NCBI GenBank assembly: GCA_021776465.1 | Contig: JAJFFU010000113.1 | Location: 84,772-148,771 of the forward strand | Reading direction: 5' to 3' | From: Parvularculaceae bacterium | GTDB taxonomy: Bacteria > Pseudomonadota > Alphaproteobacteria > Caulobacterales > Parvularculaceae | Length of the DNA: 64,000 bases | Shown: piece by piece, positions 17,701 through 24,197 of the stretch | Layout: every line of letters starts with the position of its first letter | Numbering within the stretch: the first letter of the stretch is position 1 | Translations under genes and position numbers: made by a program | The notes under the pieces: model-generated | The model's input: the letters and a program-made list of their open reading frames with translations, nothing else | Database searches by the model: none | Told to the model about the DNA's origin: nothing

Positions 17701-18003
17701 CGTCCTCCGCAGAGGACAGATAAATTTCAACATTCTGATACCCCAGGCAAGATGGAGACAATAGACCCTGGTGTAGATGTCCAGCCAAGGAAAAGTACAC
17801 CTTTATCCGCAGATCCTGAAGAAATGGCATTCCTTGATGAGAGGGCTAGGGAGCAGGCAGTGCGAGATCCACTTGAACAGACACAATGGGTCGATCCCGT
17901 ACAAATGCCAGAACCAGAACAGGAAGAGAAGCAACAGAGTGTGGTGGAGCGCATGGTGAACAGGGCTCCAGATGTTGTAAACACGTTGGCAGATTACTTG
18001 TAA
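14749..18003 (+). CDS. Large low-complexity protein with calcium-type repeat
   Basis: The 1084-residue protein is hydrophilic, rich in Pro, Gln, Glu, Asp and Gly, with little predicted globular order. Residues near 785-805 carry DTDGDGQADDFDGDGVADYY, the D.DGDG pattern of thrombospondin type 3/EF-hand-like calcium loops. The start MEIFDLYLNNLR resembles the starts of proteins at 54802 and 55472 (MSILDLYM), a possible shared targeting signal. It stands alone between two terminators. A virion internal or packaged protein is one possibility; nothing proves it. Confidence 0.8.
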   Translation: MEIFDLYLNNLRSASTGQEVLQQMRQELTGGEVEPDIQGEINTVVQKAIQEGVEGLDAYEKAVIQQMRPDLLQGYSADATPMGDGYQIQTDIPTIPGLSQAAQYGGDTERVRETTVYDYDPDKTHPNLPSETVELTPGDLMQEELEESFGKHVGPKGTHVEDEHGLLRLKEDPFDAHQPTVEDFVPTQIPEIPGLRQMGMFSTFADNVGVFEGAPELPYEGKSPKPSLRYKTITKDREEEDIKDGPAHGAPGLTPPRFKVRDRERMEERMAQSIPDDFIQTMSSIGGEYLHTLSGGAMGFKFTPTKGTQLRKMYIEKTGAFVQHVGEDGYVVVSPPRNLNEDKLIQAGVGGSGYGDNREGAGVDAGVGDSGAVSKLSAPQIHTVDDRDKDDVMILPHHIGEDQKREMKALRLWVQATRHIDDIVTMERNSQAGNKRHTEIEKFLDLPNGLENYIKTLRPNEAQEAEQHISDKLSPAHAKYFRQNAPHFYPQESGRTDIPRSTNYQEGLGDIAKQWGRDLADSTKDVFRTGPSELQQLRQRNKDRGQAKDPYFWKTPKQKQEMMDQRLPRANESSESPDDTPIEEMDNRPSWERDERMKHDYKAPVDPRDWKGTPPKGGDISMEEAGFPKSTHADPEMEGPDSGQKWSDYSSEAKQYGKKPMQQPEPEETPSVNIPRDDNWKDFLSGDTGEYELQDVDEDEESWGGKTAEVYEESKLQNAPSSAMDPGHKTQEQEYKTEVITDPSFQPQQEEEHPHELIQPQVQAVPPQQVQQPQQVPVQPTAQQGVDTDGDGQADDFDGDGVADYYSTQGYGYNQPFGGVPGQQDPGRFGQWRNMEPRGVDELNPQTNKPEMKYGPSAFLTEKEKKQDQHKPRSTFDREVGKSDPISLENVSKEGPIKEYVEKPERVDRKGPGIQGLAKALQSVEQLAWLDDLQAEDFAMKIWKNNKGLQGAIRSLGAKGLNQWRNYGDNEDKFQQMIEHTGLTRPPQRTDKFQHSDTPGKMETIDPGVDVQPRKSTPLSADPEEMAFLDERAREQAVRDPLEQTQWVDPVQMPEPEQEEKQQSVVERMVNRAPDVVNTLADYL

Positions 18004-18027
18004 GAGATACAACATATCATTACACAA

Positions 18028-18058
18028 GGGCCTGCTCAAAACGCAGGCCCTTTTTTTT
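18028..18058 (+). terminator. Rho-independent terminator
   Basis: GGGCCTGC (18028-18035) pairs perfectly with GCAGGCCC (18043-18050), followed by eight Ts. It ends the large gene. Confidence 0.92.
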
Positions 18059-18067
18059 ATTTTCCGC

Positions 18068-18096
18068 TTGATAAACGTGCTATTCTATTGTATACT
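18068..18096 (+). promoter_or_regulatory. Sigma70-like promoter
   Basis: TTGATA, 17 bp, TATACT, just before the ATG at 18115. Confidence 0.8.
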
Positions 18097-18114
18097 TCTA
18101 TTGAGGTGATAGAA

Positions 18115-18270
18115 ATGAAGAGACATAAAAAGAAGACAAAGCCATATAAGGTAATAGATGCCGTCATGGAAAATTTAGACGGAATTCGAATTTTCACTGG
18201 AATAATGGTGGGTGTTGTGGTATTATTTATAGGGAGCGTATTGTACGTTCTTCAGAGCTATCTAGGATAA
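18115..18270 (+). CDS. Small membrane protein, 51 aa
   Basis: The start at 18115 lies after the promoter, with GAGGTGATAG upstream. A basic N-terminus (KRHKKKTK) is followed by one membrane helix near residues 27-47. The topology is probably N-in. Function unknown. Confidence 0.75.
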   Translation: MKRHKKKTKPYKVIDAVMENLDGIRIFTGIMVGVVVLFIGSVLYVLQSYLG

Positions 18271-18286
18271 ACATACGGAGGGTACG

Positions 18287-18529
18287 ATGGGCTTTAGCCG
18301 TCGTCAGGGCGACAAGCGTCGTCAGCGAATCAAGCAGAAGAAGCGCAAGGGTAAGAAGAAGAAGGAACGAGAGGAAGAGCGTAAGCTTCGTAACCTCCGT
18401 CAACAGCTTCGTAGCCCAAATCACGAAATTGCCAGTAAGCAAAATAGTGCTGGCTTCATGGGGGACAAGCGCATGAAGCGCAAGAAGGCTCGCCCAAACA
18501 CCAAGGACTTGTTGAATGAGGATTACTAA
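18287..18529 (+). CDS. Very basic small protein
   Basis: The 80-residue product is about 40% Lys/Arg, with a KQKKRKGKKKKEREEER block at about 15-35. Such composition suits RNA or DNA binding or charge neutralisation. It overlaps the next ORF by one base. No family is recognised. Confidence 0.75.
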   Translation: MGFSRRQGDKRRQRIKQKKRKGKKKKEREEERKLRNLRQQLRSPNHEIASKQNSAGFMGDKRMKRKKARPNTKDLLNEDY

Positions 18530-18714
18530 TGTTTGGAATAAGTAATGGAGAGCACTATGTACAGGTGAGGCACACAGACACTGCTGTTGTTGTGACGTTT
18601 GGTGACAACCCTTATTTGTGGGAGCATATGCATGAGGCGAGCGGGTTTATGAAGAATCTAATTGCCCAACAGCCTGTGTTGGAGGAAGTGCTTGGTATTG
18701 AGATTTTCTGCTAA
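18529..18714 (+). CDS. Small hypothetical protein
   Basis: The 61-residue ORF is coupled on both sides by one-base overlaps. It is beta-rich at the start and helical at the end (LIAQQPVLEEVLGIE). Not recognised. Confidence 0.75.
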   Translation: MFGISNGEHYVQVRHTDTAVVVTFGDNPYLWEHMHEASGFMKNLIAQQPVLEEVLGIEIFC

Positions 18715-19001
18715 TGCCTCGACTATTTCTGCCAAAAGAATTTACGGATGATGTAGAAGCTCGCGCAACAGCGTGGGAGATTGTCAGAACAATGGTGAGA
18801 GATGGGCGAGCAGCCTCTATGAATCAAGCCATATCCATTTTTAATCAACATGTCAAGCAGAAGAGCATGAGCTACGAAGAACATTGTAAGTTGTCGTACA
18901 GATTGTGGGAACTGAAGAAACTTGGCATGAGTGAAGGTGATGAGGCAAAAAGTATTAGTAAGATGTTGTACGCAGAACCAAGACAGTTTTTCAATGGGTA
19001 G
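18714..19001 (+). CDS. Helical hypothetical protein
   Basis: The 95 residues form several amphipathic helices. The segment FTDDVEARATAWEIVRTMVRDG looks like a compact helical bundle. It is coupled to the preceding gene and followed within five bases by a tRNA. Not recognised. Confidence 0.75.
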   Translation: MPRLFLPKEFTDDVEARATAWEIVRTMVRDGRAASMNQAISIFNQHVKQKSMSYEEHCKLSYRLWELKKLGMSEGDEAKSISKMLYAEPRQFFNG

Positions 19002-19005
19002 ACAA

Positions 19006-19075
19006 ATCCTCACTGGTGGCCAGTTTTGGTCCTTCTAAGACTAAAAAGAGAGTTCAATTCTTTCTGGGGATGCCA
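19006..19075 (+). tRNA. tRNA-Arg(UCU)
   Basis: Acceptor ATCCTCA pairs with TGGGGAT, discriminator G, CCA encoded. Anticodon stem TGGTC/GACTA encloses CTTCTAA (UCU). T stem GAGAG/CTTTC. The D arm is short (CTGG-TGG-CCAG). It reads AGA. Confidence 0.82.
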
Positions 19076-19088
19076 AAGGAGATAATAA

Positions 19089-19403
19089 ATGAAAGTAAAA
19101 TATAGAGTTGGCAAGGTGGTGATAGATAAGAAGATGATTACGTATGATCCAAAACTCCCACCTGTAGCAGAAAAGTTTGTATCTGTTGTTCCATACTACA
19201 AGAAGGGAAGCGAGAAGGATGTTTTGTTCAACACACCGGAAGAAGTGGAGGCATACGTCACCAAGAATCTCGTCCCGCTCAAAGAGAAGTGTGAATACAC
19301 GAACATTAAATGTTATGTTGATACAATGGAAGAGAGTGATGATGAAAAATTTTCGGATGATTTTGGAGATTGGGGCGCGTTCGATCAATCGGACGATTTT
19401 TAA
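19089..19403 (+). CDS. Hypothetical protein with acidic tail
   Basis: The ATG follows AAAGGAGATAATAA right after the tRNA-Arg. The 104 residues have a basic beta-rich N-terminal part and a very acidic C-terminus (EESDDEKFSDDFGDW). Not recognised. Confidence 0.78.
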   Translation: MKVKYRVGKVVIDKKMITYDPKLPPVAEKFVSVVPYYKKGSEKDVLFNTPEEVEAYVTKNLVPLKEKCEYTNIKCYVDTMEESDDEKFSDDFGDWGAFDQSDDF

Positions 19404-19409
19404 ATATAT

Positions 19410-19485
19410 TGCCCTATGGTGTAACGGATTAGCATAAGTGTCTTTGAAGCATTTGGAGAAAGTTCGACTCTTTCTGGGGCTACCA
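19410..19485 (+). tRNA. tRNA-Gln(UUG)
   Basis: Acceptor TGCCCTA/TGGGGCT (first pair U-U, six good), D arm GTG-TAACGGATTAG-CAT, anticodon stem AGTGT/GCATT around CTTTGAA (UUG), T stem GAAAG/CTTTC, CCA encoded. Confidence 0.82.
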
Positions 19486-19492
19486 ACAACAT

Positions 19493-19562
19493 AGGGGTCA
19501 GCACTGGGTGCAGGATAGCCTCCAAAGCTATTGTCGGTGGAGTTCGATTCTCTGGTCCCCTG
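19493..19562 (+). tRNA. tRNA-Trp(CCA)
   Basis: Acceptor AGGGGTC/GTCCCCT with one T-T mismatch and discriminator G as in bacterial tRNA-Trp. Anticodon stem ATAGC/GCTAT around CTCCAAA. The D arm is small (GCA-CTGGG-TGC). CCA is not encoded. Confidence 0.8.
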
Positions 19563-19581
19563 TTATAAAGGAGAAAAAAAA

Positions 19582-19806
19582 ATGATTGAATCAATGGAAG
19601 ATTTGGAAGAAGGAATGCGATTTGAATTTCCTGAAGGGAAGAATATTCATTGGGACGGATCTGATTACGAATGGGTGGAGTTAGAAAATATGCGAGATCA
19701 AACATTCCATCTCAAATATAAAATCAGGGGCAAGCGTGCTAGTGTTTGGATGTTGGTTAGTGCAAAATTTCTTTGGGCAGAACTACAGCATTACGACTGG
19801 AGTTAA
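19582..19806 (+). CDS. EGD-F family small paralogue
   Basis: The start at 19582 has AAAGGAGAAAAA upstream; a longer frame would run into the tRNA. The 74 residues show M.DLEEGMRFEF near 3-14 and end FLWAELQHYDW, the plan of the small paralogue family described at 49.4-58.4 kb. Function unknown. Confidence 0.72.
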   Translation: MIESMEDLEEGMRFEFPEGKNIHWDGSDYEWVELENMRDQTFHLKYKIRGKRASVWMLVSAKFLWAELQHYDWS

Positions 19807-19812
19807 GCAAGC

Positions 19813-19885
19813 GGGGATGTAGCTAAGTGGTAAGGCATCAGACTGTCTATCTGAGAATTCGCGGGTTCGAATCCCGTCATCCTCT
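19813..19885 (+). tRNA. tRNA-Asp(GUC)
   Basis: Acceptor GGGGATG/CATCCTC (one G-U), D arm GCTAAGTGGTAAGGC, anticodon stem TCAGA/TCTGA around CTGTCTA, T stem GCGGG/CCCGT. CCA not encoded. Confidence 0.85.
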
Positions 19886-19890
19886 TTATT

Positions 19891-19963
19891 GCGGTGTAAC
19901 GAATATCATTGGTCTGACATTGCCTAGGTGTGGCCAGTGGGGAGGAGATACCCACCGCTTTTA
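19891..19963 (+). ncRNA. Structured tRNA-linked element A
   Basis: GCGGTG (19891-19896) pairs with CACCGC (19953-19958), followed by TTTTA, enclosing about 56 nt with GCC…GGTGTGGCC. It fills the space between tRNA-Asp and tRNA-Gln(CUG). Similar stem-closed, T-ended elements lie at 22934 and 44034, each directly before a tRNA. It may be an elaborate terminator or spacer RNA. Confidence 0.45.
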
Positions 19964-19964
19964 C

Positions 19965-20038
19965 AGACCTATAGTGTAACAGCAGCACGCGGGCCTCTGA
20001 CGCCTTCAGCCTTGGTGCAAATCCAGGTAGGTCTGCCA
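19965..20038 (+). tRNA. tRNA-Gln(CUG)
   Basis: Acceptor AGACCTA/TAGGTCT is perfect, discriminator G, CCA encoded. D arm GTG-TAACAGCA-GCAC. Anticodon loop CTCTGAC (CUG) with a four-pair stem. T stem CTTGG/CCAGG. Confidence 0.78.
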
Positions 20039-20053
20039 TAAAAGGAGAATGTC

Positions 20054-20491
20054 ATGAAAGTGTTCACGGGACAAGTAAAGACAGTGGTTCAGATTGAACG
20101 CCTGGAAGAAAAGCGTCGTTCTCTGGGACAGCAACAGCAAACGTTGGAAACTCTTATTAGGGATATTCGTCCAAAGGGGTCAAGACGTTGGTGTGCAGCT
20201 AAGGATCGTATTGATCAAAATCTAGCTGAACTACATGCTGTAAAGAAAAGAATTAAGAAACTGAAGGATAAGCAGGGGAAGAAGATTAGACCTTTGGTGA
20301 CAGAGCATGCACTTGTTCGGTATATTGAACGGGCTCTTGATATTGATGTTGAAAAAGTGAGGAAGGAAATTCTTGATGAACGTTGCCTTGAATTGATGGG
20401 ACAACTAAACTATACAAATGCAGAATATCCTACAAAGAGAGGATATACAGTGGTGCTGCGTGATGGTAAGATTGTGACAGTGAAGGGGTGA
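20054..20491 (+). CDS. Coiled-coil hypothetical protein
   Basis: The 145-residue product has a long charged coiled coil (about 12-85) and a C-terminal domain starting TEHALVRYIERALDIDVEKVRKEIL and ending in a beta hairpin (TVVLRDGKIVTV). AAAGGAGAATGTC precedes the ATG, directly after tRNA-Gln. The C-terminal part looks like a conserved phage domain I cannot name. Confidence 0.78.
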   Translation: MKVFTGQVKTVVQIERLEEKRRSLGQQQQTLETLIRDIRPKGSRRWCAAKDRIDQNLAELHAVKKRIKKLKDKQGKKIRPLVTEHALVRYIERALDIDVEKVRKEILDERCLELMGQLNYTNAEYPTKRGYTVVLRDGKIVTVKG

Positions 20492-20494
20492 AAA

Positions 20495-20584
20495 GGAAGG
20501 GCAAGCCAATAGGAGGTGGCCACGGATTTGAAATCCGCTCGGAGAGAGAGACTCGTGCCGGTTCGACTCCGGCTCCTTCCGCCA
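20495..20584 (+). tRNA. tRNA-Ser(UGA)
   Basis: Acceptor GGAAGGG/TCCTTCC, discriminator G, CCA encoded. Anticodon loop TTTGAAA, long variable arm typical of Ser (TCGGAG…CTCGT), perfect T stem GCCGG/CCGGC. Confidence 0.88.
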
Positions 20585-20592
20585 GAATTATG

Positions 20593-20621
20593 TGGACAAA
20601 CTAAGAAATGTGGAGTATACT
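20593..20621 (+). promoter_or_regulatory. Promoter with TGGACA -35
   Basis: TGGACA, 17 bp, TATACT before the ATG at 20641. Confidence 0.78.
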
Positions 20622-20640
20622 TTAAAAAGGAGATAGAAAT

Positions 20641-21045
20641 ATGAATGATGAAAAGGGATGTTTGCTGCCATCTTTGGCATCGGTTGTTGTTGGGATTTTG
20701 ATTCTTGTACTAGCATTTGGGGTTCCGCACTACCGCGTGTATTCTATGGAGCTAGATGGTAAGGCTCAGCTTGAATCGGCTAAGTGGGAACGACAGATTC
20801 AGATCGAAGATGCTAAGGCTAAGCTAGAGAGTGCAAAGATGTTTGCTGATGCTGAAGTGGAGCGTGCAAAGGGTGTGGCTAAGGCCAATAAAATTATTGG
20901 TGATAGCTTGAATGGAAATGAGGCCTACCTCCGCTACCTCTGGATTCAGGGGTTGCAGGATGGAAGCAGCGAAGTAATTTACATAGCCACGGAAGCAGGG
21001 TTGCCAATTCTTGAGGCTAATAGGTTGAAAAAGGGAGGAAAGTAA
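20641..21045 (+). CDS. Membrane-anchored coiled-coil protein, SPFH-tail-like
   Basis: The 134 residues have one membrane helix near 9-28, then an Ala/Glu/Lys-rich coiled coil (35-80) and a tail (AYLRYLWIQGLQD…EVIYIATEAGLPIL) resembling the C-terminal part of prohibitin/SPFH proteins without the band-7 domain. Similar short proteins occur in other phages. A membrane scaffold role is possible. Confidence 0.75.
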   Translation: MNDEKGCLLPSLASVVVGILILVLAFGVPHYRVYSMELDGKAQLESAKWERQIQIEDAKAKLESAKMFADAEVERAKGVAKANKIIGDSLNGNEAYLRYLWIQGLQDGSSEVIYIATEAGLPILEANRLKKGGK

Positions 21046-21046
21046 G

Positions 21047-21532
21047 ATGAGTGAAATAGAAATGACAAAAAAGGAAAAAGACAAAGAGCGGGCAAAAGAA
21101 GGAGCTTATGTTCATGTCAGAGTAATTGTTTTGAATAACGTACAACATGATATTAGGTATGATTTAGTGGACAATCAATATTACGCAATGACCACTAACC
21201 CTCGCGCAAGAGTAGATATACTTGGCTCAGATGATGTAGAGCAGCTAATTGACGACCTGTATGAGTATTATGGGCTAGATGATGAAGGAAACAAGGTAGA
21301 GGTAGAGGTAGCCAAAATCTTCTTCGGAGAAGTGTCAGTTAAGGAAGGCCAGAGATACAAGGGAGAGGGTGATATATTTACCGTTGTTGAACTTACTAAG
21401 TTTTATACTAATTATAAGGTAGGTGGGTTTATCATGAAATACAGGTGGGATACTGGCGATGAATTGACTATCACTCTAGGGTATGCAATAGAAGTATTTT
21501 CTAAAGGTTTTTGTTTGGAAGAGGACGTGTAA
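21047..21532 (+). CDS. Hypothetical protein with an EGD-F-like C-terminal part
   Basis: The 161-residue product has a Lys/Glu-rich N-terminus, a middle domain, and a C-terminal part beginning VKEGQRYKGEGDIFTVVEL near 98-116 that resembles the paralogue family. It is directly downstream of the membrane coiled-coil gene and overlaps the next ORF. Confidence 0.72.
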   Translation: MSEIEMTKKEKDKERAKEGAYVHVRVIVLNNVQHDIRYDLVDNQYYAMTTNPRARVDILGSDDVEQLIDDLYEYYGLDDEGNKVEVEVAKIFFGEVSVKEGQRYKGEGDIFTVVELTKFYTNYKVGGFIMKYRWDTGDELTITLGYAIEVFSKGFCLEEDV

Positions 21533-21732
21533 TGCCTACGAAGAAAATTAGAGGTTTGCCAGAATACGACAAGGAAGGGATGAGGCAGATTGATATGGAA
21601 GAAATCTGCCGCGACCCAGAGCATAACCCTCCTAGCATGATGGTGTACCCTCCTGGTGTATATGAACATACGTGCCCTAGGTGCGAAGAGAAGAAGACTT
21701 TTACAGTGCGGCCAGTACTGATGGGGATGTGA
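21532..21732 (+). CDS. Small zinc-binding-like phage protein
   Basis: The ATG at 21532 overlaps the preceding stop. The 66 residues include CRDPEHNPPSMMVYPPGVYEHTCPRC in two parts (a C.…H..PP and a C..C), a pattern I recall from small conserved phage proteins that likely bind zinc. Function unknown. Confidence 0.75.
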   Translation: MPTKKIRGLPEYDKEGMRQIDMEEICRDPEHNPPSMMVYPPGVYEHTCPRCEEKKTFTVRPVLMGM

Positions 21733-21735
21733 AAA

Positions 21736-22290
21736 ATGCTTTGGTTTTTTAGCGACCCACATTTTGATCACGCAAACATCATTAAATATTGTAATCGTCC
21801 ATTCAAGCATAAAGATGAAATGAATGATGCTATTATACAAAACATTAATGATAGGGTGAGCAAGGATGACGAATTGTATTGCCTGGGTGATTGGGCTTTT
21901 GGTTCTCGCAAGACATTGCTTCAACGATCACAAGTGTTTCTCAATAGAATTCACTGCAAAAATGTAACACTGATCAAAGGCAATCACGATGTTAGAGAAC
22001 AAAAAGAAATTTTCCCTCGTTTCTATGATATGTATACAGTGAAGGTGAGAGAGGGTGGAGAAAAGAAAAACATTGTCTTGTGCCACTATCCTCTTAGGGC
22101 ATGGGATAAACAGCACCACGGAGCATTTCAAATTTTTGGCCATTGTCACGGCAATTTGCCTGATGATAGAAAACTTTGGTCGTTTGATGTTGGGCTTGAC
22201 TGCCACGGCATGGTGCCGCTGAGCTATGATGACGTAAAGGAAATTATGAGCCATAAGGAGCCACTAACCGATGTCAGAGGAAGAGGTTAA
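21736..22290 (+). CDS. Calcineurin-like metallophosphoesterase
   Basis: The 184 residues contain the family motifs in order: SDPHFDH (6-12), GDW near 54, GNHD near 81, CHYP near 115 and GHCHG near 131. These bind two metal ions and hydrolyse phosphomonoesters or phosphodiesters; relatives include 2',3'-cyclic phosphodiesterases that act in RNA repair. The substrate is unknown. A second, different phosphoesterase is at 58824. It overlaps the next gene by 20 bases. Confidence 0.88.
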   Translation: MLWFFSDPHFDHANIIKYCNRPFKHKDEMNDAIIQNINDRVSKDDELYCLGDWAFGSRKTLLQRSQVFLNRIHCKNVTLIKGNHDVREQKEIFPRFYDMYTVKVREGGEKKNIVLCHYPLRAWDKQHHGAFQIFGHCHGNLPDDRKLWSFDVGLDCHGMVPLSYDDVKEIMSHKEPLTDVRGRG

Positions 22291-22666
22291 GTTTGAAACT
22301 TTTAGTTTGTCAGAAATTCTAAATGTTGTTACAGAGCTTCCAGTATTTACACCAGGAAGGTTTATAGATATGAGTCCAGTGTGCTCAGCAGCGATGGGAT
22401 TTCCTGTTGATTCTGACTACCTCAGATATCATTATTATCAGGCTGTTAGAGATTATCTTCTGAATGAAAATGCAGATACTGCTCAGCTTCGTAATATTAC
22501 ATCTAATGATATTAGATTTTTGTTTAAGATGGTTGATGGAAAGAATCCTGAAATTCAAATGGAGCAGGCTAAGAAGTGGATGATGCTTGTAAAGGATATT
22601 TACAATTTGAAAAACAGTTATGAAGTTTTGGTAGGAGAATGTATAAAGGAGTATCCAGCAGCATGA
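22271..22666 (+). CDS. Hypothetical protein
   Basis: The 131-residue ORF starts inside the end of the phosphoesterase gene after an AAGGAG site. It is mostly helical (YYQAVRDYLLNEN…, WMMLVKDIYNLKNSY). Not recognised. Confidence 0.75.
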   Translation: MSEEEVKFETFSLSEILNVVTELPVFTPGRFIDMSPVCSAAMGFPVDSDYLRYHYYQAVRDYLLNENADTAQLRNITSNDIRFLFKMVDGKNPEIQMEQAKKWMMLVKDIYNLKNSYEVLVGECIKEYPAA

Positions 22667-22851
22667 GAGGTATTAAAGATTCTTCATGGGAACAAGTGGC
22701 TGTCTTACCCGAATTACAGACAAACGGCCGGCATGTACATGGATATGTTTACGCTATCGATACTCTTGGCCGCATGTTTCGTTCAAACACTACGATTGGT
22801 GGCGGCTGGAAGAGAGTAGAAGACCCTCCTGATGTAGAAGTAGCAGAATAA
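22663..22851 (+). CDS. Small hypothetical protein
   Basis: The ATG overlaps the previous stop (ATGA) and AAGGAG lies upstream; an ATG at 22639 is a less likely alternative. The 62 residues are beta-rich with a GGGWKRVEDPP end resembling small phage proteins. tRNA-Cys begins five bases after the stop. Confidence 0.7.
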   Translation: MRGIKDSSWEQVAVLPELQTNGRHVHGYVYAIDTLGRMFRSNTTIGGGWKRVEDPPDVEVAE

Positions 22852-22855
22852 GAGT

Positions 22856-22930
22856 GACGTCTTGGCAGAATGGTCATGCGCCGGGTTGCAACCCCGGAGA
22901 AGGATAAGGGTTCGATTCCCCCAGGCGTCT
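22856..22930 (+). tRNA. tRNA-Cys(GCA)
   Basis: Acceptor GACGTCT/AGGCGTC, anticodon stem GCCGGG/CCCGGA around TTGCAAC, TTCGATT T loop; two outer T-stem positions are A-C mismatches. CCA not encoded. Confidence 0.82.
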
Positions 22931-22933
22931 TAT

Positions 22934-22999
22934 AGCGGGCCAGGATGTAAGGCGCGGGATAGACACGTTCCGAGATGCCGCCTGGGTGTCCCCGCTTTT
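22934..22999 (+). ncRNA. Structured tRNA-linked element B
   Basis: AGCGGG (22934-22939) pairs with CCCGCT (22991-22996), followed by TTT. The interior includes GCC…GGGTGTCC. It lies between tRNA-Cys and tRNA-Arg(ACG) like element A at 19891. It could be a terminator with a long loop or a small RNA. Confidence 0.45.
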
Positions 23000-23001
23000 A
23001 T

Positions 23002-23072
23002 ACGCCACCCGATGATTCGGCTTAGACGCTACGAACGTTTTTTGATAGGTTTAATTCCTATGTGGTGTGCCA
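23002..23072 (+). tRNA. tRNA-Arg(ACG)
   Basis: Acceptor ACGCCAC/GTGGTGT, discriminator G, CCA encoded. Anticodon stem AGACG/CGTTT around CTACGAA. T stem ATAGG/CCTAT is perfect. The D arm is reduced (CCGA…TCGG). Confidence 0.8.
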
Positions 23073-23084
23073 TAAGGAGAAATT

Positions 23085-23258
23085 ATGGAACATTGTCCTG
23101 AGTGTGGAGAAGAAACTGTGTGCTATAGAAGAAGGGTTAAAGGTTTTTTGATTGCCATCCCTCTTTTGCATTGCCAACACTGTTTGTGGACAGAGCATGA
23201 CCCTCCAGAGAATAGTAATTTAGTTTATGAAGAAGGAGATAGGTATGAGTTGGACTAA
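23085..23258 (+). CDS. Small zinc-ribbon protein, 57 aa
   Basis: After an AAGGAGAAATT site, a 57-codon frame encodes HCPECGEE (3-10) and HCQHC (29-33), two Cys pairs typical of a zinc ribbon. Other zinc-ribbon minis occur at 26455, 26802, 27092 and 27397. Function unknown, perhaps nucleic-acid binding. Confidence 0.75.
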   Translation: MEHCPECGEETVCYRRRVKGFLIAIPLLHCQHCLWTEHDPPENSNLVYEEGDRYELD

Positions 23259-23387
23259 AACTAAGCTCTATTAATTGTTCTGTTTCTAAAATTTGGGGTA
23301 GCAGGCGTCACTTTGAGATGAATCTAGAATATATGCTCTTAGAAACCACCTTCTATTAAACGACAAACCGTCATGTGCCCCTAATAT
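23259..23387 (+). other. Non-coding stretch with inverted repeats before tRNA-His
   Basis: No gene is seen. GTTTCTAA near 23281 pairs with TTAGAAAC near 23339, and GGGGTA near 23297 can pair with TGCCCC near 23375. A degenerate tRNA-like fold is possible but no clear T loop or anticodon stem is found. Confidence 0.35.
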
Positions 23388-23464
23388 GGTGCTTGAAGCC
23401 GATAGGTGAGGCGACAGGTTGTGAGCCTGTTTGTAGTACGGTTCGAATCCGACCAAGCACCCCA
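23388..23464 (+). tRNA. tRNA-His(GUG)
   Basis: An 8-bp acceptor with encoded G-1 opposite C73 (G at 23388, C at 23461) fits tRNA-His identity. Anticodon stem ACAGG/CCTGT around TTGTGAG. CCA encoded. The outer T-stem pairs are mismatched. Confidence 0.85.
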
Positions 23465-23483
23465 AAATAAAATGGTTTTTCTC

Positions 23484-23512
23484 TTGAAATAGAGAGCATT
23501 ATGGTGTATTCT
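23484..23512 (+). promoter_or_regulatory. Sigma70-like promoter
   Basis: TTGAAA, 17 bp, TATTCT, 21 bp before the ATG at 23534. Confidence 0.75.
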
Positions 23513-23533
23513 TTATGTACAGGAGGAAGGACA

Positions 23534-24184
23534 ATGATGAGTAGCATCGACAGACCGTGGGGAAATCTAGATACAATCATTCTTGTTTTGGTGATTCTAT
23601 CCGTGCTCTTCGTGTGTATTCCTAGCGCGTACGCAGCACCACCCGGGCAACACGTGCCAGAGGTGGGGGATGGGCATGTAGAATACTTGCCTAACAAGAT
23701 GTGGAATAGGCGATACCTACACAAGATTCAGAAGAAATATACGCCAGCTAACCGATACAAAATCGCATTCAATGTTTTGCATCGATGTGAGCTTGACAAT
23801 AAATCCCTGCACGAGCTTGTCACTCTCCTAGGGGACAGGAAGTGGAGGGTGAGGCAGAAGGCGACAAAAGAATTGTGTCAGCGTGCAGGGGCATGGCTCC
23901 CCATCCTTGAAAAGATGGTGGCACACGAAGACCCAGAGATTGCTTGGCGTGTGAAGTATGTAGTGAAGGTGCTCAGAGAATCAATGTACGGCACTGTAGA
24001 AACGTGGGCAATTAGGATTATGCTACAAACGTATGCAAACTCAGTAATGAATGGCAACAAAAAGATGGTGGAGGAAACAAAAGTGGCCCTACATAACTAT
24101 GTTAAGCATAGCGGAAATGTGAAGAGGAAAAGAGACATCCTTCTTTACATCATCAATGTGGCCAAATTGAAAGATAAGAAATAA
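23534..24184 (+). CDS. Exported HEAT-repeat-like protein
   Basis: The ATG at 23534 has AGGAGGAAGGAC upstream and follows the promoter. The 216-residue precursor has a signal peptide with a likely cut after PSAYA near residue 36. The middle (about 90-140, LVTLLGDRKWRVRQKATKEL…AHEDPEIAWRVKYVVKVL) has two HEAT-type helical repeats. An exported HEAT protein would act in the envelope, for example in exclusion or lysis control; this is inference. Confidence 0.78.
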   Translation: MMSSIDRPWGNLDTIILVLVILSVLFVCIPSAYAAPPGQHVPEVGDGHVEYLPNKMWNRRYLHKIQKKYTPANRYKIAFNVLHRCELDNKSLHELVTLLGDRKWRVRQKATKELCQRAGAWLPILEKMVAHEDPEIAWRVKYVVKVLRESMYGTVETWAIRIMLQTYANSVMNGNKKMVEETKVALHNYVKHSGNVKRKRDILLYIINVAKLKDKK

Positions 24185-24197
24185 TTGGAGAGAGAGT

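Noticed and set aside
19531-19581. N-terminal extension of the 19582 gene
   Set aside because: It would overlap the tRNA-Trp T arm; AAAGGAG lies before the later ATG.
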